Origin: Moniliella sp. 'wahieum'
Taxonomy: Eukaryota; Basidiomycota; Moniliellomycetes; Moniliellales; Moniliellaceae
Direction of reading: 5' to 3'
Assembly (NCBI GenBank): GCA_003971905.1
Contig: RSEE01000053.1
Location: 372,001-436,000 of the forward strand
Length of the DNA stretch: 64,000 nt
In this document: in pieces, positions 11,188 through 21,618 of the stretch
Position numbering within the stretch: position 1 is the first letter of the stretch
How the letters are laid out: each line of letters opens with the position of its first letter
The notes under the pieces: model-generated
Databases searched by the model: none
The model's input: the letters and a program-made list of their open reading frames with translations, nothing else
What the model was told of the DNA's origin: nothing
Made by a program: the position numbers and the translations under genes

Positions 11188-12356
11188 TGACATGAACGCA
11201 CCACCCCCAGCTACTATACCAGGCACAGCGACTTGCGATTGAGAGCAGTGCTAGGAGACTTGCGGCTGATCACTCAATTCGTCTTCACACCCTGTCGGAA
11301 GGCTGTTCTCCCTCTGATCCCGCCGGATCGGACCGAGTGCTCCAATCCGCACTCTATAGCACAATAATTGTGCAGTCCAGTAGGGACGCCCACTGTTCGT
11401 CTCAAGGCGCGGCCAGGGCCGAACGTTCAGTTTAGTACCTTCGAAATAATCGACTCTGCCTCTTCCCTTTATTCCCCTCTTTGCCCCCGATCAGCTTTAC
11501 GCTGCACTTGCCGCGTGTCCTCACGCGCAAGAATCCCTGTTGCCAATATAGCGAGCCCCTCACTGCGAGGGGGCTATATTTACCAAGAAGACAGCAAAAG
11601 ACCTTGGCGTGGCCACTGATATGTTCACGTGATGGGTCCAAAGGATGGTGTGCTGGTGGGAGAAGCGAGCATGAGAGCACCAAGGAAGGCGCCGGGCGCG
11701 AGACAGGCCGGAGCCCTCGTGTCAGCACGCGACCAGAAGGACGCTACTCGAACCAATAGCAAGCCGATGCGGGATGGTCGATGGGCCGATCAGTGGCGAT
11801 GACGGAGCGGACCGTCGTGTCTGCTGCGGCACGCCACATCGCAGATGACTCACCCGAATAGCCAGCCGTGCAGTATCCAATTCCCACGCAAGCGCCACCA
11901 CCTGGTCTGGGATAGGCGAGGGGCGTCGCGTGCAACTGGACTGAATATTGGATCTGGCCCCCCATGTCGAGGGAAGCCTGAGAATTAAAGCAGGCGCGTG
12001 GCGCGTCGACGGCGGCGGGCGGCGTGGTGTGACATGCGACGTATACACTGCTGTGACGCTGCGGCGGAGGCGTGTCTGCCGCCGGGCCGCAATTAATGGC
12101 TGCATCATCCATCCGACCATCACGCGCCGCACACTGTGCCTGTGCCTGGGGTGTTACGTAATTCCTCGATGGAGCGGCGCGCGGAACACGGCCGAATGGC
12201 TTTCTTCCCGGGCTGCGCAGAGGGATCGGTGCAACGCAGGCGGGCGTGGCAACCGATTTTTTTTGTGCGACGCGGCGGGCGAAGAAGCTTCTTGGCCTAA
12301 AGAGCACGCCGCTGCTGCTGCCTCCTCCCCCCACCTCCCCTCCCCCTCCCTCCCCG
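11188..12356. other. Intergenic between permease and helicase
   Basis: No supported gene. The long minus-strand frames crossing this region run antisense to the helicase and have no recognisable domain. Confidence 0.45.
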
Positions 12357-14418
12357 ATGCTGAGTCCGAGTGTCCACCTGCGCGTCGCCCAGCGCCTCCC
12401 GGCACTCGCTGCCCTGCGCGGCCCGCGCCCTCGCGCTGCCCTCCGTTGCCCTCCGCGCCCGCCCGCCGCCCGCCCTGCCCGCCGCCGCCCTGCCCCGCCC
12501 GGCCTCGGCTCTGCTCCTCCTCCGTCTGCGTTCGCAACGACGACGGCAAGCCCTCCCGCCGCCGAGCCCACCAATTCGCCTCCCTCGAGGGCAAGATCGG
12601 CAAGAAGATGCTCCACGCGCTCACCGTCAAGCCGTTCGGGTACGAGAACATGAGCGACGTCCAACACGCCGTGCTCACCCTCCTGCCCCACGTTGCCGAT
12701 GCCGGTGGCGTAGAGCGTGGGCCCTTGTCCGATGGCCGCGGCCGCGACATGCTCGTCAAGGCCAAGACCGGTACGGGCAAGACGCTTGCCTTCCTCATCC
12801 CTGCCGTCCAGCGCCGGATCAACACTATCGGCCCCATTCGTGCCGGCGAAGTTTCGGAGCGTGTGAGCAAGTGCTGGGTGAAAGGCGGATGCCGAGGGCG
12901 TGCAGGCTGCGCGCTTGTACCGCAAGCAAGCCTTTGGTGCGCTCATCATCTCCCCCACCCGCGAGTTGGCCATGCAAATTTTCAAGGAAGTGCAAAAATT
13001 GACCGCGGGTACCGACCTGGGCTCTCACCTGCTCTGTGGTGGTGACGGCGCGACATGCAACTGCGTCACCTCATGACCGCCCCGCGCGATGTGGTTGTTG
13101 CCACCCCTGGCGCCTGCAAGACTTTTGGAGAACGAGCCGCAGATTGCCGCTGCGGCCAAGTACACCGAGACGTTGGTGTTGGACGAGTGCGACACGTTGC
13201 TCGACATGGGTTTCCGCGACGCATTGGAAACGATTGTGGACTTCCTTCCGGAATCGGAGGAACGGTTGAACCTGCTGTTTAGCGCGACCGTGTCGCGGGA
13301 GATCCGCAAGATGTCCAGCATCGCCTTGGCTGACGACCACCGCTTCATCGACTGTGTTCCCCCCGGCGAGGAGAACGTGCACAAGCACATTCCCCAGCGC
13401 GCGGTGGTTGTGGATGACCCAGCGGACGTGCTGCCGACCGTGGTGGCGCTGATTGCGCAAGACCAAACCGAGCACCCGAACAAGTCCAAGGTGATTGTCT
13501 TCTGCCAGTCGACCAAGATGGTGTCGATGATGAGCCAGTTGCTTCAAGATGTCAGCTCGCTCTTCCCTGTGCGTCGGACGGGGATGTACGAGTTGTCGAG
13601 TGCCAAGTCCAGGGCTCGCGCTCGCGCACCAGCGCCGCGTTCCGCGGCAGCCGCGGCAGCGCTGTCTTGGTCACCTCGGACGTCTCGGCGCGTGGTGGAC
13701 TACCCGGGTACGACGCGCGTGATCCAAGTGGGTGTGCCGCCGACTACGGACACGTACATTCACCGTATTGGCCGTACCGGCCGCGCTGGCGCGGCAGGCC
13801 GGGCCGACTTGGTCATTGCCGTTTGAGCAGCCGTTTGTCGACTGGCAAATCCAAGACCTGCCTGTGGAGACTGTCACGTCGGACGAGGTCATCGCCTCCT
13901 TCGAAGACACGGGCAGCGTGTCCGACTTGAAGGCGGCGTCTGCCGAGGCGATCGAACAAGTGCCCAGCGACACGCTGCAGTTGGTGATGGGTGCCCAGAG
14001 CGGCTTCTACCACATTCTTGCGCCGCTGCTCCAGACCCGCGGTAACGACGTGGTCAACAAGGTTTACTCGTGGTTCTGTGCGTTTGCCCCGTCGGTCGCC
14101 GACGAGCTCACCATGCCGTTCACTGCGTCGCGCTCGCGCGGTGGCAGCCGGGGTGGGTTTGGCGGGCGCAACAGCCGTGACAGCTTTGGCGGCTCTAGCC
14201 GTGGTGGGTTTGGCGGCAGCAGCCGTGGTGGGTTCGGTGGCAGCAGCCGTGGCGGATTTGGCGGCCCGAGCCGTGGTGGGTTCGGCGGCAGCAGCCGTGG
14301 CGGGTTTGGCGGTAGCAGCCGTGGTGGGTACGGTGGCCGCGACTCGGGCCGGGGCGGCTACGGCGGTCGGTCGTCGGGCCGTGGGCGTTTTGAGGCGGAA
14401 GACGACTTTGACTACTGA
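12357..14418 (+). CDS. MSS116: Mitochondrial MSS116/CYT-19-like DEAD-box RNA helicase
   Basis: Mss116-type helicases use ATP to remodel structured mitochondrial RNAs and assist group I and II intron splicing. The ATG at 12357 opens MLSPSVHLRVAQRLPALAAL, a basic amphipathic presequence. Recognisable parts in order: motif I AKTGTGKT (about 12,760), motif Ia SPTREL (about 12,950), motif II as DECD (13,182-13,193), SAT in LLFSATVS (about 13,275), IVFCQSTKM, and motif VI HRIGRTGRAG (13,761-13,790). After the core comes a family-typical region with SGFYHILAPLLQTRG, then a tail of GGFGGSSR-type repeats (14,130-14,400) ending EAEDDFDY. Such RG/GF tails bind RNA nonspecifically. Frame changes lie near 12,500, 12,860-12,900 (possibly an intron), 13,050-13,060, 13,110-13,125, 13,600-13,690 and 13,820. 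Several are repaired by one base in short runs. The Cys in motif II is unusual for this subfamily. Confidence 0.85.
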
Positions 14419-14821
14419 GCCTGCTCGCTCGTCCCACAAAAGCGCCGGCGTGCGCACGCAACCCTCGCCTCCCACCGTCCGCGCCGTCTGCTCTGCTTCG
14501 ATCCAGAGTTGCTGCCGTCGCGTAGAAAAAGTCGCGATGCTCGGGTGGGCGGCGATGGTTGTCCCCCCTCCGCTCCGCTCCCCTCTTCCCATCCTGCCCT
14601 CCTTTGTTTGACACCGCTCATCTAAGCCCCCTCCCTCCTATGCATCTGGCGCCTCACATGCACCTTATCTGTCGTGCCCATACAGTAGCCAGTAGCTAGT
14701 ACCTAGTAACTCCCAGCCTACCATAAATACCTCTCCCGACGCCGAGAGAGCCAGGTGAAGCAGTCGGCCAGACTTTTGTGGCAATGGCGTGTGCCCCTGG
14801 AAGCAAAAAGTAGTTGAAAAA

Positions 14822-14908
14822 GGGGTCCGCCCGGGATCGAACCGAGGACCACCTCTACGAGCGAGTCAAGCACCCTAAAGAGGCATGATACCACTACACC
14901 ACGAACCC
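14822..14908 (-). tRNA. tRNA-Pro (AGG) with 15-nt intron
   Basis: Acceptor GGGTTCG pairs with CGGACCC (one G-U); D arm GTGTAGTGGTATCAT; anticodon stem CCTCT/AGAGG with AGG at positions 34-36; intron of about 15 nt after position 37; T arm CTCGG-TTCGATC-CCGGG. A T run follows the 3' end. The mature sequence closely resembles other fungal tRNA-Pro(AGG). Confidence 0.9.
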
Positions 14909-16359
14909 CAATTGGCTGCAAGTGTGATTGGTAATTCCTTATGCAGGAGATTATGGTTCTGGCACCGACATGCACGCAGTTTCCCCAAACGCCCTTTCTC
15001 TCCTAGGTGCAAATGTGGACAGCAACAAGAACCGGTTTCAGTCAAGCAAGGTAACCTCCGACGAAGTTGAGTAACCCCCACTACCGTACGTCCCATCCCA
15101 TCGTCTGACTCGCAAACAATATATGGTCAGCTAGTGGTATAGCGCAAGCGCGAGCAGGAAATAGGTTGTTCCACTCAGTCACCTTTCATCATTCCCTATT
15201 GTGCTTGTCTCTTTCCTATGGGCCAGTTTCCATAGTTAAACCCTGCATTGTTTGCATCCATGTCTTGTCCAGAGCCTAAGGCGGGGACAGAAAGGGTCCT
15301 GCACCTAACCGGTCTACGCATCCGTCGTGCGCTGCTGCTTGGTGCCACCCAATTAGGACATCAGTGAAGTCGCCAGCAGATCAGGACCCTTTGGTGCCCG
15401 CCATTCGAGTCCACACCGCATGTAGCGTACGTGGATACGAATGAGCGTCACTGGCAGTCCCGTGAGCGAGGAAGCATCTTCAAGGTGACACATCATCAGA
15501 TAATTCCTTCCCGTGCTCAAGCATCTTGCTCTCCGTCTTGGAGTGTGTCCCTGGTACAAGGCGTTCTTCTCGCATTCCGCTCGCTCCAACAGCCGAAGGG
15601 TTCCTTCCCCCATTGTTCTAACGATGTTGCGCTTCTGTCGTGTACCTTGCTGCACGCAACCATCGCGTCCCTTGTGTCCGAGTCCCATAAAGTGTCAAGT
15701 GCGGTCCACCTCCTTCCTGATCCTCCGAATACTCCAGGTCCCATCGCTCGGTAGTCCATATGCCATGCCTTTCTTGCACGTCTCGTCTGCTGCTGCTCCA
15801 GTCGGCGCGTTGGGAATGTGGGTGTCGGGGAGGGGACGAGAGCGAGAATCGGGTCCCGGGTGCCACAGGTCCCACACAGCCTACCAAACTGGAGACTGGG
15901 GATGGGATTGGGTATGGGTGCAAGCCAAGATGAACCCTAGCGAGGCAATCAGACCAACACTTGCACGTGCTGCCTAACCAACGACACAGCGTACGGAGCG
16001 GGAGATGAATCTGAGCCTGTGTGTCGGTGAGCTCGGAGCGCTTGGGCTGGATTGGGAGGAAAGCCAAGTGGAGCTGAACGGATTGCTGTGCGGAACCGCA
16101 TGGCGCCCTTTGGCGCGTTGAGCTTCTACAGTGGCTCCTGCTGGCTCTTGGCCTTCATCTTCTAGCAATGCTTGCGCGCGTCGGAAATGCGTTCGCCGCG
16201 TATGCGGCCGAGGGGGCCAGAACCCAATGCGGTACTAAAATAGTCGTTGACCTCGTTGACCGCAAAACACGTGCGTGGGACGTAATGCACGAGGAGAGCG
16301 GGCAGCCCCTTGCACTCATCCGAAGAGGCAGGCTCATAAACATGGCAAGGTAATCGACG
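14909..16359. other. Gene-poor stretch
   Basis: No supported gene. The segment 15,382-15,445 resembles 23,886-23,945 (starting CAGGACCCTTTGG), probably an old dispersed repeat. Open frames on both strands have no recognisable domain. Confidence 0.4.
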
Positions 16360-17110
16360 TTTCTACCTGGAGCGTAACTCGTCCCCTCGGATCCGTGGAA
16401 ACTCGGCACAGATGAAAGCATCAAGCTCGGATAGCGCATCGTCCAGCTCACCCTCCATCTGCGTGGTATGGAACAAGTGACGCAGCTTCGTCTGAGTATC
16501 GTACCGCCACAGTAAGACGCGTCCCTGAAGGGTAATGTAATGCCATCCAACGCGGGCATGTCGCCTCAGGCTGTTCAGCAGGTGCCGGTGGGACGTCGGC
16601 AACAATTCTCTCCTCAGACGGTAAGCGCCCAGGACCATGACCCCATCCTCCCGAATCTGGTCACGGCCCCGTTCGACGCACTTGCGCAGGTTGAGTGCGA
16701 GGCCTAACGGCAGTAATACCAGTCGCAGTTCTCGTTCCCTTCCGGAGCAATCCAGCGTTGAGAGGGGGTATCATGTAACATAGATCCACCGGCCCAAAGC
16801 AAGGAGATGAGGGGTATACCAGAGGAGCGTGTTGGCGAGTGTGCGACAGCGCACAGTGTTGAAAACGTTGGTGAAATCGAACATGGTGACGTGGTTAAAT
16901 GTGCCCAGTTCCGGGCCCTCCTCCCCCCTTGCGCGATGCTACCACTGAGCAGGGAGGAGCGAGCGGGTGGGAACGCTCGCACGGACGATGCCGTTGGCAC
17001 ACAGCCGGCAAATTCGTTCCCCGCAGGCGATGGGTCGTAAGGCGGGATGCCAACAGGATCCCATGGCCCGGAGCCGGAGCAGTCCCGTGGGATGCCACCG
17101 GCGAGGGCGG
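16360..17110 (-). pseudogene. Decayed reverse transcriptase (non-LTR-like) relic
   Basis: On the minus strand, pieces of a reverse transcriptase appear in the correct order but in different frames. They are LRPIACGERICRLC (about 17,045-17,000; compare the RPIA-GE-RRL motif upstream of the palm in LINE-like RTs), FDFTNVFNTVRCRTLAN (16,890-16,840; the motif A region) and ALNLRKC...EDGVMVLGAYRLRREL (16,710-16,610; normally AYLDD). Here the catalytic YxDD is not readable and a stop interrupts after GRWIYVT. The following frame to TAG at about 16,363 may be its continuation. It is a dead relic; the exact family and both boundaries are uncertain, and it may extend toward 17,600. Confidence 0.6.
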
Positions 17111-17691
17111 TTAAAGCGGCATGGGTCTGAGTGTGCTGATCAAAGCGGGGAAACCAATCTCGGCCGAGCCCATCTTAAACGCTTCCCCTGTCGGTCGGAT
17201 TGGAAAAGGGGGTGCCCGGCACAGTGCCACGCAGCCTGTGGTGCGGCTCGCATGAGTGCGGCGTGGTGCTGCCAAATGCTGGGCCCGAGCCGAGGTTGAA
17301 GAGATCCGCCTCGCCCGCGGAATGGAGCGTGTCGAAGCCTGCCGACGTCTGTGAGGCGAGGCGCAATGGAGAGTTCGCAGGTGAGAATGGCGTCGCGCTA
17401 ATAAAACGCGTCGATCGCGTTGCTTCACCCCAGTGCTGATATAATAGCACGTGCAGTGCACAAATCCGGCCCCAACAGCGATGGACAGTGGAACGGTGGG
17501 CGGTGGAACGATAGCCCATCTGGGGTTGGCGCGCGTACGGAGGGTCAGCCTACGGCACCCACGCCTGGTCTTCGACTGTATGGTATGTTGTCCATTGCTG
17601 CATGCGCCTGTACGCAACCTCACCTCTTCTCCCTCGCGATATGCAAGCTCTCAGATCGGATAGCCCAAACAAACCCAAGCAAAAGAAAAAG
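17111..17691. other. Possible upstream part of the RT relic
   Basis: Overlapping minus-strand frames lie between the RT motifs and tRNA-His. I see no motif that proves they belong to the relic, and no other gene. Confidence 0.3.
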
Positions 17692-17791
17692 TGACTGCCC
17701 CCAGAATCGAACTGAGAATAACAGAGCTCAGAATGAGCCGTATGATCGCGCATCGCCACAATCTGTCGTGATACCTTTTCACCAGGCAATC
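17692..17791 (-). tRNA. tRNA-His (GTG) with about 29-nt intron
   Basis: Acceptor GATTGCC pairs fully with GGCAGTC (one G-U), discriminator A. D arm GTGAAAAGGTATCAC; anticodon stem ACAGA/TCTGT with loop TT-GTG-G; an intron of about 29 nt follows position 37; T arm CTCAG-TTCGATT-CTGGG. A TTTTT run lies immediately downstream. Removing the intron leaves 71 nt, a normal tRNA-His body. Confidence 0.88.
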
Positions 17792-18664
17792 CTTGGTGGG
17801 GCATTCCAGCTTGTTGAATCAAACTTAAGCCTCCATCTTCTCTCGCCAATTGAAACCACACATGAAAACCAGATTCTTTGCCCTTGCTTCTCGTTCCCCT
17901 CATCAATCACACCGGTTATTCTTCATGCCCCTTGTTGGGGTAGACCCAGCGCACAAAAGGCACGCTAAAAGAACTCCACTCGCCTGGGTCTCGCTGTAGT
18001 GATACCACCCAAAGTAAACCCCCACTGTCACGGGCGGGCACCGCCAGGGGGCCCGCCGGGGGGGAGGTTGGGGATACAAAATCCCTTGGAGGTCATCTCC
18101 AATGAAGGCCGACGCACGGTCGTTCCGCGTGCTTGGGCTGATTGGTGCGTCCCAGCGAGGTGAGGGACAAGGAGTGGCCTCTCAGCCTGTAGCAGAGGCG
18201 GCTGCAGGTGTAGGCTGCGTAGGACCAGCTTGGGCAGCAGTAGCGTGTGTGAAGCCTTCGGGCTCAGGGACGGGAAGTAGTAGACATATAGCAATAACGG
18301 GGGCTTGTTTGGCACGGGCGCAACAGATAAAGATCGAGGTAAAGCGGGGGCGTGGCGACAATATTGTTGTCGCAAGAATACCAACGACTCCCTTGGTGCG
18401 TCCCGACTTCAACTTGAGCACAAAGCGACTTATCTGGGCGCAGTGCAGTGGGTAGAGCAGGAAGGCCTTAGTTAGCTCGAATGACCATCTCTGATCCGAC
18501 GGCACCTAACACGAAGGGGGGCTGCTGTGCGCACCCTCCAACTCATCATTCTTTGTCTCCCTGCTCTTCTCATCAAACCTCATTGCCACTCTGGAAGACT
18601 TGCATCTCACCACCTAGATTCCGCCTGAAGGATGGGACGCTTTCTCATTCGAGCACGAACACAA
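17792..18664. other. Intergenic between tRNA-His and tRNA-Ser
   Basis: No gene seen. The GC-rich patch GGGGGCCCGCCGGGGGGG-like at 18,048-18,066 is low complexity. Confidence 0.4.
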
Positions 18665-18762
18665 GGCAATGTGCCCGAGCGGTTAAGGGGATTGATTAGA
18701 ACTCTCATATTCTAACCATCAATTAGGCTCTGCCTGCACAGGTTCGAATCCTGTCATTGTCG
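18665..18762 (+). tRNA. tRNA-Ser (AGA) with 16-nt intron, copy 1
   Basis: Acceptor GGCAATG/CATTGTC with discriminator G; D arm with GCCCGAGCGGTTAAGGGG; anticodon stem ATTGA/TCAAT with loop TT-AGA-A; a 16-nt intron (CTCTCATATTCTAACC); a long variable arm; T arm ACAGG-TTCGAAT-CCTGT. CTTTTT follows the 3' end as a Pol III terminator. The exons are identical to the tRNA at 21,521-21,618. Confidence 0.93.
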
Positions 18763-19589
18763 TCTTTTTATTCATCGGGTTTACCTGCTTTTTTTTATTA
18801 GCGTATATACATTCGTGCACGAAGGAGAGACTATGGTTGTTGTGCCAACCGAAAGGTAGTACATGAGGGAAAACCGCAACACCGGGGGAGCCCTGAGTAA
18901 GAAGAAGTTGCTTCTGCCGTATTGGGTTACGCCTGGGGTAGAGAGTAGACTGGGACGGGGCAGAGTGAGTTGCGGCAGCGGCAATAACTTTTTGGCTTTT
19001 GCAACACAGGGCCGACCCCAGTTGGGACTTGGACAGTGCAGAGTGAGCAGCGGCGAGGCGGCGAGCTTGTATCCATGCTTCTTGGATTTGCTCACTAAAT
19101 CTTCGTCTCCTTTCGAGACGAAGGCTCCGCGTCCGTGTTATTATCTTCAGAAATGTCTCTACCATCTCGGTCTCAGCATCTGCGCGTCGGGTGGTGGTCG
19201 TCTCTCCACCCGCGGCTCAAATGTGCCAACACGCTGGTGTTTTGCATCCGCAGGCGCATACTTTATTGATGGGACACATTCTTTCTTCAAAGGGCGATAC
19301 TGGTTTCCCTTTTCTGTGAATGCAGGAACACCCTGGCCTTCCGTGACGCGTGAACCGAAACTGAGGCCGGTCAACCCGTCGAGAATGGCTTCCCAATGCT
19401 CACCCCATGGGCGCGAGCGTACTTACATCAACATAGGGTACTCGGAACGGTTTCGAATCATCTGCAAGATCCAGATGAGCGATGAAGGGCGGCAATGAAG
19501 ACTTTCGGCCAAAACGTGAGGACAGGGGAAGACCAACGATGCTGCTTTCGCAACAGTTCCTCCGCCTCTTGACAGCCCCCGCAAAAAGT
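18763..19589. other. Intergenic between tRNA-Ser and tRNA-Thr
   Basis: No gene seen. The plus-strand frame 18,863-19,498 is open for about 200 codons, but its composition and lack of motifs do not support a real gene. Confidence 0.35.
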
Positions 19590-19661
19590 TGCCTCCTAGC
19601 CGAATCGAACGACTAATCTTCGCATTACGAGTGCGACGCCTTACCATTGAGCCAAAGAGGC
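19590..19661 (-). tRNA. tRNA-Thr (CGT), no intron
   Basis: Acceptor GCCTCTT/AGGAGGC with discriminator A; D arm GGCTCAATGGTAAGGC; anticodon stem TCGCA/TGCGA with loop CT-CGT-AA; T arm with GTTCGATTC. The body is 72 nt. It is the only intron-free tRNA among those found here. Confidence 0.9.
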
Positions 19662-21520
19662 ATCGGGTTCTCTTTAGTGATTGTTAGAGTCACAAGCGTA
19701 CCATCAGTTGCAGTTGCAAGGTTCTTCGTTCCCCCTCGAAATACATCCCGTCGGCACCGTTTTGCTATATGGGATCAAGTCACAAGCCGGTCTCTGGCTT
19801 GGTGAAGTCGGCATGTCTGTTTTGCCTTCTTCATGAGGCTTCCTTTTCATTCACGGCCGGCTTTATCCTTTACCTGATGTGTCTTCGCTCTCTCCTTTTC
19901 GCCTCCGGTTTGGTAGTTTATAAATGTAGGCATCACTTCTTTCATTGGAGAACTGCGGGCTTCACTGACAACGTTCCACGACTGTATGATTGCCATCAGC
20001 GAAGATGATGAATAACACTTAAGAACTGCGCAACAGCCCTTACAGTCCTAAGTCCCTTTTCTCACCGGCTGCTGAGGCGATGGAAGAGAAGCGTTGAGCC
20101 TGTTGAGAGCCATGGGGGGCGCTTTGGATTCTATGTCTTCGTCGTGCCTTATATTATTCTTGGATCATACAGAAGACGGGCCGATGAATTAATGAGACTA
20201 GGCTAATATGCTTGAAAGCAGTATCTTCCACTCCACCCCCTCTCTTTTTTGGCTTCGAAATGAGTGAGACGTGTGTGTCATCATGCATCAACAGCCACAG
20301 TTCGATTCATCCCTGCACGATGAGAGATATACACATTCCAAAGACCCTCTCTCCCTTCAGGCAGATAGGCGCTGGACCACTTGTTGAACCATCGGGTGGC
20401 CCGTGCTTTGGCCAATGTCCCTTCAGTTCCTCCTCAAGCCTGGGAGTTCCATTGTTTTCTCTCCGTCTTTTGTTTTCCCTGTTCCGCAGCTTAGCCCCTG
20501 GTGGCGACTCGCTGCTTGTTGTTCCTCTGTAGGTGTCACGGGGCGACATCTGAGCCACCTTGCACAGCCGCCTCCACTTCCTTATCGTCGCTATCGCTTC
20601 TCGGCTTCTTTCCCTATCTCGTCTATCTCGACTCGTTTTCTCTCTCTTTCGCTATCTTGACTGGGATCGTCTTCCTATCAACTAAAACCCACAACTATCT
20701 TGGTTTCTCCGCTCGCGCTCGTCTAAAATCCAAAACACAACACATGGTTTCTCGACTCGGTTTCTCGACTCGTTTCTCGTCTCGGGTCCATTTTGCCCTT
20801 GACCCTCGTCTCGCCTCGCCTCGTCCCTCTCGCGCTTGGTCCTCTTTCCTTCCCTTTGACTCGTTTCCCCTTTTACTCTGTAGACCTCTTGGTCTTGCCT
20901 TGTTCCTTTTCTCTTCTATAAAACCTGCCTGTTCTTAGATCCAATGATGATGGCCCAAGCCGCCGACCATTCTTTCCCCTTTCCCCTTCACCCTTCTTCT
21001 AGGCTCTCCACTTCTAGAAGGAACACCTCGCTCAGCTCGCTCGCCCTCCCTCGCCCATCGGAGCACACCGCTTTTGCGCCAGCCCCTACACACGCAACCT
21101 CTGCTCGCAGACCGCTGCACCTTTCGCAACCTCTGCTTGCAGACCGCTGCTCAGGCTCTGCTCGACGCACCGCAAAGCACCACTCACGACCTTCCTTCGT
21201 TCACGCCAGTGAGCCTTGGACTTTGGATCTGAAACGCGTTCAGTCCTCCGTGAGTACCGTCTCCGATGGGCACAGGGAAGGTCTCCGACTGGGAAGCCAG
21301 CCACCCCATCACAGTAGGCGTTGCTGGTTGGCTTAGACCACCACCACCACCAGTGCGATTGTATCACCCTCGAGTACCATCAGGACTCCAGGTCTCATGG
21401 CCACTTGGACCAGCTCTACCCTTTTGCGCGAATTGCTCCACTCTGTGTTATAAAAGTTGGCGACAGGATATCTTTCCCCAAACAAATATTTAAAAAAAAA
21501 CATTTAAAAAACAGACAAAA
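19662..21520. other. Gene-poor stretch with dispersed repeat copy 2
   Basis: Pieces at about 20,460-20,530 and 21,305-21,385 match the diverged repeat at 1345-1580 (opposite strand). The pyrimidine-rich region 20,560-20,930 (TCTCGTCT/CTCGACTCG words) is low complexity. No supported protein gene. Confidence 0.45.
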
Positions 21521-21618
21521 CGACAATGACAGGATTCGAACCTGTGCAGGCAGAGCCTAATTGATGGTTAGAATGTTGGAGTTCTAATCAATCCCCTTAA
21601 CCGCTCGGGCACATTGCC
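21521..21618 (-). tRNA. tRNA-Ser (AGA) with 16-nt intron, copy 2
   Basis: Same exons as 18,665-18,762 in the opposite orientation; only the intron differs (CTCCAACATTCTAACC, three changes). A T-rich run follows the 3' end on the minus strand. Confidence 0.93.

Noticed and set aside
11744-14592. Several long minus-strand frames opposite the MSS116-like helicase
   Set aside because: They mirror a GC-rich coding strand, give Arg/Ala/Pro-rich or repeat sequence and have no motif.
18863-19498. A 200-codon plus-strand frame between tRNA-Ser and tRNA-Thr
   Set aside because: No domain, no intron support and mixed composition; likely chance.
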